From contig JAEZCG010000249.1 in NCBI GenBank assembly GCA_023430065.1, forward strand, positions 1 through 6,146: a stretch of DNA of 6,146 bases, in the 5' to 3' direction. Both the position numbers and the translations under genes were made by a program. Below, piece after piece: positions 1-5,853 of the stretch (its first letter is position 1; each line of letters opens with the position of its first letter). The notes under the pieces were generated by a model. The model worked only from the letters and a program-made list of their open reading frames with translations. It was not told where the DNA came from and ran no database searches. The stretch is from Pseudomonadota bacterium. Lineage in GTDB: Bacteria; Pseudomonadota; Gammaproteobacteria; Burkholderiales; SHXO01.

Positions 1-6
1 ACGTGG

Positions 7-11
7 ATCAA
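7..11. promoter_or_regulatory. Possible right half of an FNR box cut by the window edge
   Basis: ATCAA at 7-11 matches the right half of TTGAT-N4-ATCAA. With a 4-nt spacer the left half would occupy positions -2 to 2, of which only AC at 1-2 is visible (consensus AT). If the three bases just left of the window are TTG, this would be an autoregulatory site 33 nt upstream of ATG 45. It would also argue that the GTG at 3 is not the start. Only a half site can be seen, so chance is a serious alternative. Confidence 0.22.
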
Positions 12-44
12 AGGCATCAGCCGGCGAACTCGGTGTCCTCGAAT

Positions 45-788
45 ATGACCGCCTTCAAGATCGCTTCCGAAGTGAACCTGTCCCGGCTCAAGACCGCATG
101 CTCCACGTGCAGTCTGCGCGAGCTGTGCCTCCCGGTCGGTCTGAACGACGGCGAGATGGAGAAACTCGACGGCCTGGTCTTCACGCGGCGTCCGGTGAAG
201 CGGGGCGAATACCTCTTCCGCGTCGGCGAGGGTTTCGATTCCCTCTATGCTGCGCGCACCGGCTTCTTCAAGACCAAGCTTTTGCTCGAGGACGGTCGCG
301 AGCAGGTGACCGGCTTTCACATGGCCGGCGAACTGATGGGGATGGACGGGATCGGTACCGAGAAGCACACCTGTGACGCCGTGGCGCTGGAGGACAGCGA
401 GGTGTGCGTGATTCCCTTCGACCGGCTCGAGGGGTTGAGCCGGGAGATGGAAGCGCTGCAGCATCACTTCCACAAGGTGATGAGCCGCGAGATCGTACGC
501 GAGCACGGCGTGATGATGCTTCTGGGCAGCATGCGTGCCGAGGAGCGCCTGGCGGCCTTCCTGCTCAACCTGTCGCAGCGGCTGCAGACACGAGGCTATT
601 CAGCGCATGAGTTCAACCTGCGCATGACGCGCGAGGAGATCGGCAGCTACCTGGGTCTGAAGCTGGAGACGGTCAGCCGGGTGTTCTCCAGGTTCCAGGA
701 GGAAGGGCTGATCGCCGTGCAGCAGAAGAACATTCGCATCGTCAACGCCGGCGGTCTGCGCGATTTGGTAGGCCGGGGCGCGGCCTGA
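45..788 (+). CDS. fnr: FNR-type oxygen-sensing transcriptional regulator (Crp/Fnr family)
   Basis: This cytoplasmic dimeric regulator is expected to carry an oxygen-labile [4Fe-4S] cluster and switch genes between aerobic and anoxic life. Counting from a GTG at position 3, cysteines lie at residues 33, 36, 42 and 135. That is exactly 13 above E. coli FNR C20, C23, C29 and C122. A cyclic-nucleotide-type beta barrel spans about 50-145 and a dimer helix about 150-175, with E167 where FNR has D154. The helix-turn-helix covers about 208-232, with E222, S225 and R226 matching FNR E209, S212 and R213, so it should read TTGAT-N4-ATCAA. I chose ATG 45 (247 aa) because it gives the usual FNR length and puts the first cysteine at residue 19. 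No good ribosome site precedes it, so the GTG at 3 (261 aa) or a start left of the window remains possible. The gene is convergent with the sulfide/RND cluster. Identity is firm; the start is not. Confidence 0.93.
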   Translation: MTAFKIASEVNLSRLKTACSTCSLRELCLPVGLNDGEMEKLDGLVFTRRPVKRGEYLFRVGEGFDSLYAARTGFFKTKLLLEDGREQVTGFHMAGELMGMDGIGTEKHTCDAVALEDSEVCVIPFDRLEGLSREMEALQHHFHKVMSREIVREHGVMMLLGSMRAEERLAAFLLNLSQRLQTRGYSAHEFNLRMTREEIGSYLGLKLETVSRVFSRFQEEGLIAVQQKNIRIVNAGGLRDLVGRGAA

Positions 789-977
789 ACCTCCCCGTCG
801 CTCGCACACGCGTCGTTCGCGCGCTCGGGCCCCGGTCATCCAGGCACGAGCCGTAGCGCAGGCTCCGTTGTCGCGGCGCTCGCCGGCATCCCGGCTTCAC
901 CCATCCAGGCCGATCGCTCAATATCCAGCTCTCGCCGGCAGGACGCGGCCGCGTGCACGGCCGGCGTCCGCTCGCGC
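789..977. other. Convergent intergenic region without a supported gene
   Basis: These 189 bases separate the 3' ends of fnr (+) and the DUF2892 gene (-). Overlapping reading frames here, including one on the minus strand across 742-1104, have no recognisable protein wording and overlap both flanking genes, so I treat them as shadows. Two inverted repeats are visible: a weak 5-bp stem at 848-852/861-865, about 60 nt after fnr, and the stronger hairpin listed at 941-969. There is no T tract after either, so termination may rely on Rho or on the hairpins as 3'-end barriers. Confidence 0.6.
941..969. terminator. GC-rich hairpin between convergent genes, possible bidirectional terminator
   Basis: GGACGCGGCC at 941-950 pairs with GGCC at 959-962 and GCGTCC at 964-969. 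This gives a 10-bp stem with one bulged G (963) and an 8-nt loop (951-958). The hairpin begins 8 nt past the stop codon of the minus-strand DUF2892 gene, which fits a transcript end for that operon. It lacks a following U tract on either strand, so it is not a classical intrinsic terminator. It could instead stabilise the mRNA 3' end. Confidence 0.4.
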
Positions 978-1208
978 CTACCCCCGAACCAACACCTGCT
1001 TGCGGATGTCCGGCACGCCCAGCTTGCGCAGGATCGACGCCATCAGGCACCACTTGGTGATGCCGCTCTGCAGTAGGTTCGCGCCGACGAAGGCGGTAAA
1101 CCACAGAAAATTGGCGTTCACGAAGAGCGGGCTCGCCTCGACGCCCAGCGCGAGCGACAGCAGGACGAAGAATCCGGCGACGACGTGCACGATATTGTCT
1201 ACGGTCAT
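978..1208 (-). CDS. Small DUF2892 / YgaP-like inner-membrane protein
   Basis: This 76-residue protein is a two-helix membrane protein of the DUF2892 family, the same domain as the membrane part of E. coli YgaP. Hydrophobic helices lie at about residues 7-23 and 34-51. Family wording is clear: AGFFVLLSLALGV in helix 1, SPLFVN between the helices, then LWFTAFVGANLLQS, and a short cytoplasmic-type tail with a single cysteine (C54) before ILRKLGV. YgaP carries a rhodanese domain in front of this module; here the module stands alone. I start at the second ATG (1208) because AGGAG at 1216-1220 lies 7 nt upstream. The in-frame ATG at 1214 would sit 1 nt from that site. It follows the RND pump by 74 nt on the same strand, either as the last gene of the operon or under its own promoter. 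Its molecular role is unknown. Confidence 0.85.
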   Translation of the reverse strand: MTVDNIVHVVAGFFVLLSLALGVEASPLFVNANFLWFTAFVGANLLQSGITKWCLMASILRKLGVPDIRKQVLVRG

Positions 1209-1215
1209 ATGCATG

Positions 1216-1220
1216 CTCCT
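1216..1220 (-). promoter_or_regulatory. Ribosome binding site that decides the DUF2892 start
   Basis: On the minus strand this reads AGGAG. It is 7 nt from ATG 1208 and only 1 nt from the in-frame ATG 1214, so it selects the downstream start and a 76-residue product. Confidence 0.75.
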
Positions 1221-1244
1221 ACGCGGTGTGTGATGTCGATACGC

Positions 1245-1287
1245 ACTCTAGACCTGTCGCAAGCTCCGGTCGGTGACCTGCGTCACA
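1245..1287 (-). promoter_or_regulatory. Candidate CRP/FNR-type operator and promoter for the DUF2892 gene
   Basis: Read on the minus strand, TGTGA-N6-TCACC occupies 1287-1272 (nine of ten bases of the CRP consensus TGTGA-N6-TCACA). It can equally be read as GTGAC-N4-GTCAC with FNR-like TGA/TCA cores. The site overlaps the TGA stop of the RND gene (1285-1283). TAGAGT at 1250-1245 matches four of six bases of a sigma-70 -10 box. A start 7 nt further on, at about 1238, would put the palindrome centre at -41.5, the standard class II activator position. The palindrome is directly visible; the -10 choice was made after seeing the palindrome, and the regulator is not identified. FNR itself prefers TTGAT half sites, so a CRP-like or other family member is equally possible. 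Confidence 0.38.
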
Positions 1288-4200
1288 CGGTCGCGCTGCC
1301 GGCTGCACCGCTTCCCGGAGCCGGTCCTGGCGTGGCCGGTGCAGGGGACCGCTGCGCCTTGCGCCAGAGCGCGACGTAGTAGAGCACCGGGATGACCACC
1401 AGGGTGAGCAGCGTCGACACCAGGATGCCGAAGATCAGCGATACCGCCAGGCCGTTGAAGATCGGGTCGTCGAGGATGAAGACGGCGCCCAGCATCGCCG
1501 CCACGCCGGTCAGCACGATGGGCTTCGCCCGCGCGGCCGCGGCACCGATCACCGCGTCCTGCAGGTCCACGCCGCGCGCGACCTCCTGGTTGACGAAATC
1601 CACCAGCAGGATCGAATTGCGCACGATGATGCCGGCCAACGCGATCATGCCGATCATCGAGGTCGCGGTGAACTGTGCGCCGAGCACGGCGTGCCCCGGC
1701 ATCACCCCGATGATGGTCAGCGGGATCGGTGCCATGATGATCAGCGGCGTGAGATAGGAGCCGAACTGGGCGACCACCAGCAGGTAGATCAGTATCAGGC
1801 CGACCGCATAGGCAATTCCCATGTCGCGAAAGGTCTCGAAGGTCACCTGCCACTCGCCATCCCATTTCAGGCTGAACTCGCGGTAGCGATCCAGCGGCTG
1901 GCTGACGAAGTACTCGCGCAGCATCCCGCCTTCGGCAAGGGGCATGTCGCGCACCTTGGCACGGATGTCGAACATCCCGTATAGCGGGCTGTCCAGTTTG
2001 CCGGCCATGTCGCCCATCACGTAGACCACCGGCAGCAGGTCCTTGTGGTGGATGGTGTGCTCGCGGCCGGTGCGTTCCACGTGCACCAGTTCGGACAACG
2101 GCACTAGTTCGCCGGAGCGGCTGCGCACCGTGAGCTTGAGCAGCTCGTCTGCGCTGCTCTGCCGCTCGGGCGGGAGCGTCAGGCGCACGGGAATCTCATA
2201 CTTCGCCTCGCCGCTGTGCACCGGCGTCACATACTCACCCGACAGCCCAGCCCGCACCGTATCGACGATGTCCTTCTGCGCCACACCGGCGAGCGCGGCC
2301 TTGCCCTGCAGCACGCGCAGCAGCAGACGCGGCGCGCTTGCATCGACGGTGTCGTCGATGGCCACGATGTCGGGTGTCGCTTCGAACTGTGCCCGCACCT
2401 GGCGGGCCACCGCCATCTGGGCCTCGTAATCCGGGCCATAGATTTCCGCCACGATCGGCGAGAGCACCGGGGGGCCCGGCGGCACCTCCACCACCATCAC
2501 GTCGGCGCCGTACCGGCGTCCGGTCGCTTCCAGTTCCGCACGCACCGACTGGGCGATCTCGTGGCTCTGTCGATCGCGCCGATGCTTGTCGGCGAGGTTC
2601 ACCTGGATATCGGCCAGCTCGGCACTCTCGCGCAGGTAGTACTGGCGTACCAGCCCGTTGAAGTTGATCGGGCTCGCCGTGCCCGCATACGCCTGATAGT
2701 CGGTGACTTCCGGCACCTGCCGCAGCACCGCTCCCATCTCGCGCAGGACGCCGGCGGTGGTTTCCAGCGGCGTGCCGACGGGCATGTCCACCACCACCTG
2801 GAACTCCGACTTGTTGTCGAAGGGCAGCATCTTCAGCACCACCAGCTTCAGCGCAGCCAGCCCGACGGCCGCCAGGATCGCCAGCAGAACGCCGGCCAGC
2901 AGGATGCGCCGGTTGCGTCCGCCTGCCCGCCCGCGCAGGAAGGGCTGCATGATGCGTGTGAAGAACTGCGACAGCCGCGCATCCAGGCGGCTGGGGGCGT
3001 GGCCGTGTGCGTGCGTGGCAGGCGCCAGCTTGTGCGCAAGCCACGGCGTGACGGTGAAGGCGACCGCCAGCGAGATCAACATGCCCATGCTGGCATTGAT
3101 CGGGATGGGGCTCATGTACGGGCCCATGAGTCCGGTGACGAACGCCATCGGAAGCAGCGCGGCGATCACCGTGAACGTCGCCAGGATGGTAGGGCCGCCG
3201 ACCTCGTCCACCGCGCGCGGGATGATTGCCAGCAGCGGCTCGTCGCGCATCTGGCGATGACGATGGATGTTCTCCACCACGACGATGGCATCGTCGACCA
3301 GGATCCCGATCGAGAAGATGAGGGCGAACAGCGACACCCTGTTGAGCGTGAAGCCCCAAGCCCATGAGGCGAACAGCGTGGCCGCCAGCGTAAGCACGAC
3401 GGCCAGACCGACGATCAGCGCCTCGCGCCTCCCGAGGGCGACGAATACCAGCGCCACCACCGACAGGGTGGCGAAGATCAGTTTCTGGATGAGCTTGTTC
3501 GCCTTGTCCGCCGCGGTCGCGCCGTAGTTGCGCGTGACCGTCACGTTCACGCCCTCCGGGATCAGCGTGCCGTGCAGGTTCTCGACCGCATCGAGCACCC
3601 GGGCGGCGACTTCCGGCGCGTTTTCGCCCGGCTTCTTGGAGATGGCGAGCGTGACCGCCGGGTGCTCGCCACTGGCCGCGGCGCCTGCGTCCGGACTGGC
3701 CGGTCCGATCCCTGTCCAGACGTAGCGGCTCGGCTGATCCGGTCCATCCACCACCCGCGCCACGTCTCGCAAATAGATGGCGCGCCCGTCCTGCACGCCG
3801 ACCACCAGCGCGGCAACGTCGGCTGCGCCGCCCACGTACTGACCCGTCTCGACCAGGATCTCGCGATTGTCGCGCACCACCGCCCCCGATGGCAGGGCTG
3901 CATTCGACAGCTGCAATGCCTCCCGGAGGTCCTGCATCGTCACGCGGTACGCCGTCATGCGCTCCGGTTCCACGAGCACGCGCACGACGTGATTGGGTCC
4001 GCCGATGGTGCTCACGTCGCGCGTCCCGGGCACGCGCTTGAGCTCGGCCTCCATCGCGTGCGCCACGCGCTCGAGGTCGAATGCACCCCGTTCCGGATCC
4101 GCGGTCCACAGCGTGAGCGAGACGATGGGCACGTCGTCGATGCCCTTCGGCTTGATGATGGGTTCCCCCACGCCGAGGTTGGGCGAGAGCCAGTCGCGGT

Positions 4201-4552
4201 GAGCGAAGATCGTGTCGTACAGCAGGACCAGCGCGCGCTCGTGCGGCACGCCCACTTCGAACTGGGTGGTGAGTACCGCCATGCCCGGGCGGGAGACCGA
4301 GTAGACGTGGTCGATGCCGGCGATGCGCGAAACCACCTGCTCCGCCGGCGTGGCGACCATGCTCTCGACGTCCTGGACCGACGCCCCCGGGAAGGGAATG
4401 AACACGTTCGCCATCGTCACGTTGATCTGCGGCTCCTCCTCCTTCGGCGTGACGAGCACGGCGAACAGGCCGAGGAGGAACAGCACCAGGGCGAGCAGCG
4501 GCGTGAGCTGCGCGTCCTGGAAGTAGCGGGCGATGCGACCGGAAATTCCCAT
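1283..4552 (-). CDS. RND efflux pump inner-membrane permease (AcrB/HAE-like class)
   Basis: This 1089-residue protein is a complete RND proton-driven transporter, expected to work as a trimer that takes substrate from the periplasm or outer membrane leaflet. Predicted membrane segments lie at about 17-35, 356-373, 378-398, 405-428, 453-473, 485-508, 550-575, 910-930, 935-957, 964-986, 1010-1028 and 1035-1062. Large periplasmic loops cover about 36-355 and 576-908. Segment 4 carries GILVDDAIVVVEN with D420 and D421, equal to AcrB D407/D408. T1015 matches AcrB T978. AcrB K940 is replaced by arginine, R978. The heavy-metal class signature DFG...DG in segment 4 is absent, so a CzcA-type metal pump is unlikely. 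A proline/alanine-rich tail follows residue 1066. The start lies 3 nt after the sqr stop with no strong ribosome site of its own (AAGGA 13 nt upstream), which suggests translational coupling. The adaptor is encoded two genes upstream. Substrate is unknown; context suggests something linked to sulfide. Confidence 0.95.
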   Translation of the reverse strand: MGISGRIARYFQDAQLTPLLALVLFLLGLFAVLVTPKEEEPQINVTMANVFIPFPGASVQDVESMVATPAEQVVSRIAGIDHVYSVSRPGMAVLTTQFEVGVPHERALVLLYDTIFAHRDWLSPNLGVGEPIIKPKGIDDVPIVSLTLWTADPERGAFDLERVAHAMEAELKRVPGTRDVSTIGGPNHVVRVLVEPERMTAYRVTMQDLREALQLSNAALPSGAVVRDNREILVETGQYVGGAADVAALVVGVQDGRAIYLRDVARVVDGPDQPSRYVWTGIGPASPDAGAAASGEHPAVTLAISKKPGENAPEVAARVLDAVENLHGTLIPEGVNVTVTRNYGATAADKANKLIQKLIFATLSVVALVFVALGRREALIVGLAVVLTLAATLFASWAWGFTLNRVSLFALIFSIGILVDDAIVVVENIHRHRQMRDEPLLAIIPRAVDEVGGPTILATFTVIAALLPMAFVTGLMGPYMSPIPINASMGMLISLAVAFTVTPWLAHKLAPATHAHGHAPSRLDARLSQFFTRIMQPFLRGRAGGRNRRILLAGVLLAILAAVGLAALKLVVLKMLPFDNKSEFQVVVDMPVGTPLETTAGVLREMGAVLRQVPEVTDYQAYAGTASPINFNGLVRQYYLRESAELADIQVNLADKHRRDRQSHEIAQSVRAELEATGRRYGADVMVVEVPPGPPVLSPIVAEIYGPDYEAQMAVARQVRAQFEATPDIVAIDDTVDASAPRLLLRVLQGKAALAGVAQKDIVDTVRAGLSGEYVTPVHSGEAKYEIPVRLTLPPERQSSADELLKLTVRSRSGELVPLSELVHVERTGREHTIHHKDLLPVVYVMGDMAGKLDSPLYGMFDIRAKVRDMPLAEGGMLREYFVSQPLDRYREFSLKWDGEWQVTFETFRDMGIAYAVGLILIYLLVVAQFGSYLTPLIIMAPIPLTIIGVMPGHAVLGAQFTATSMIGMIALAGIIVRNSILLVDFVNQEVARGVDLQDAVIGAAAARAKPIVLTGVAAMLGAVFILDDPIFNGLAVSLIFGILVSTLLTLVVIPVLYYVALWRKAQRSPAPATPGPAPGSGAAGSATV

Positions 4553-4555
4553 GCG

Positions 4556-5833
4556 CTACGCGATGTCCTTCAGCTTCTTGATTCCCAGCGTGTGCAGGAC
4601 CAGCTTCTCGTACACCGGCTCGGTGGTGCCCTTCTTCATCTTGCGCATGAAGTAGCGCTCGAACGCGACCTTCCCCAGATGCACCCACTTGCCCTCGGAG
4701 AACCAGTTGACGTTGCGCGGCGGAATCTGCGGCACGGCCACGAAGGCGGCGCCGCTGTCGCCGAAGTCGGCCAGACAGATCGCGTTCCAGGTGGCCTGCG
4801 AGGTCGGCTCCTTGCCGTCGAGGACCGCGCGGATGTTCTCGGCGGTCGCCTCCACCATCGATTCGATCATGTAGCCGGTCTTCGGCGCCCCGGTCGGCAC
4901 CGGCGTCTGCTCCACCGGCGGGATCGCCCCGCACACGCCGCCGGCGTAGATGTTCCGGTACGTGGGATTGCGCTGGTGTTCGTCGATCAGGATGAAGCCG
5001 CGCGGATTGGTCAGGCCCTCGATGCCGAATACCGCGTCGATGCCCTTGAACGCGGGCAGCATCATCGAGTACCTGAACGGCAGCTCGTGCGTGCGCTTCT
5101 CCTTGCCCATGTCGTCGAACTCGGTGACCTGCATCTTCCCGGCCTCGACATTCGTGACCTTGGCGTTGGTGATCCACTTGATGTGACGGTCGCGCATGGC
5201 CGACTCCATCAGTCCCTTCGAATCGCCCACACCGCCCAGCCCGAGGTGACCGACATAGGGCTCCGAGGTCACGAAGGTCATGGGAACCTTGTCGCGGATC
5301 TTGCGCCTGCGCAGGTCCGTATCCATGATCATCGCGAACTCGTACGCTGGACCAAAGCAGGAAGCCCCCTGGACCGCGCCGACCACGACGGGGCCGGGCT
5401 CCTTCACGAACGCGTCCCATGCCTCCCCGGCCTGGACGGCGTGATCGACGTGGCAGACCGAATACGTGTGGCCTGCGGGGCCCAGTCCCTCGATCTCGTC
5501 GAACGCGAGCTTGGGGCCGGTTGCGACGACGAGGAAGTCGTACTCGACCGAACGTCCATCCGCCAGTTCGACCCGGTTCTCCTTCGGATGGACGCGCTTC
5601 GCGCCGACCGCAACGAAGTCGATGTTCTTGCGTTGCAGGTGGGGCGCGATCGGGAACGCGATGTCGTCGCGCTTGCGCCAGTTCACTGCGATCCACGGAT
5701 TGGAAGGCACGAAGTGGAAGTAGTCCACGTTCGAAATCACCGTGATCCGGTCTTCCTTGCGCGCGTGCTTGCGCATGTCGTAGGCCATGGATACGCCGCC
5801 GATGCCGGCGCCCAGAATGACGATGTGTGCCAT
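4556..5833 (-). CDS. sqr: Sulfide:quinone oxidoreductase (FAD, pyridine nucleotide-disulfide oxidoreductase fold)
   Basis: This 425-residue enzyme oxidises sulfide to sulfane sulfur or polysulfide at the membrane and reduces the quinone pool. An FAD-binding GAGIGG lies at residues 8-13 directly after the start, and there is no signal peptide. All three redox cysteines known from Acidithiobacillus ferrooxidans Sqr (C128, C160, C356) are present as C127 (SVCHVDH), C159 (GASCFGPAYEF) and C353 (NAICLADFG). FVPSNPW at 41-47, ATGPKLAF at 104-111 and PPVEQTPVPTGAPKTGYM at 305-322 are typical Sqr motifs near flavin and quinone. The basic C-terminal stretch after about 385 should form the amphipathic membrane-binding helices. 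An additional cysteine, C301, sits just before the PPVE motif. The related flavocytochrome c sulfide dehydrogenase is less likely because there is no export signal and the C-terminal anchor is present. AGGAGG at 5844-5849 lies 10 nt upstream of ATG 5833. It lies between the RND adaptor and permease genes, which is the unusual point of this locus. Confidence 0.95.
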   Translation of the reverse strand: MAHIVILGAGIGGVSMAYDMRKHARKEDRITVISNVDYFHFVPSNPWIAVNWRKRDDIAFPIAPHLQRKNIDFVAVGAKRVHPKENRVELADGRSVEYDFLVVATGPKLAFDEIEGLGPAGHTYSVCHVDHAVQAGEAWDAFVKEPGPVVVGAVQGASCFGPAYEFAMIMDTDLRRRKIRDKVPMTFVTSEPYVGHLGLGGVGDSKGLMESAMRDRHIKWITNAKVTNVEAGKMQVTEFDDMGKEKRTHELPFRYSMMLPAFKGIDAVFGIEGLTNPRGFILIDEHQRNPTYRNIYAGGVCGAIPPVEQTPVPTGAPKTGYMIESMVEATAENIRAVLDGKEPTSQATWNAICLADFGDSGAAFVAVPQIPPRNVNWFSEGKWVHLGKVAFERYFMRKMKKGTTEPVYEKLVLHTLGIKKLKDIA

Positions 5834-5843
5834 CTCTGCGTTT

Positions 5844-5849
5844 CCTCCT
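5844..5849 (-). promoter_or_regulatory. Strong ribosome binding site of sqr
   Basis: On the minus strand this reads AGGAGG, a full anti-16S match, 10 nt before ATG 5833. It fills the 20-base spacer after the adaptor stop codon, so sqr should be translated efficiently and independently from the same message. Confidence 0.8.
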
Positions 5850-5853
5850 GTTG

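Noticed and set aside
848..865. Terminator for fnr formed by GAGCC/GGCTC
   Set aside because: The stem is only 5 bp with an 8-nt loop and no T tract, too weak to list as a terminator on its own.
742..1104. Minus-strand frame of 120 codons bridging fnr and the DUF2892 gene
   Set aside because: It overlaps both real genes, is arginine/glycine-rich and lacks a family signature or ribosome site.
2216..3367. Plus-strand histidine/arginine-rich open frame of 383 codons inside the pump gene
   Set aside because: It mirrors the pump codons in antisense, its histidines and arginines arise from the complement of coding triplets, and no ribosome site or protein family is evident.
1283..4552. Heavy-metal (CzcA/CusA) class for the RND pump
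   Set aside because: Segment 4 reads GILVDDAIVVVEN rather than the DFG...DG signature of the metal class, so the AcrB-like class is the better call.
2235..5696. Minus-strand open frame of 1153 codons across sqr and the RND gene
   Set aside because: It overlaps two well-identified genes in another frame. Its translation is dominated by arginine, glycine and alanine with no recognisable domain, which is the usual by-product of GC-rich third positions.
4556..5833. Flavocytochrome c sulfide dehydrogenase flavoprotein (FccB) instead of Sqr
   Set aside because: The start runs straight into the flavin-binding strand with no Tat or Sec signal, no cytochrome gene is adjacent, and the Sqr-type third cysteine and C-terminal membrane helices are present.
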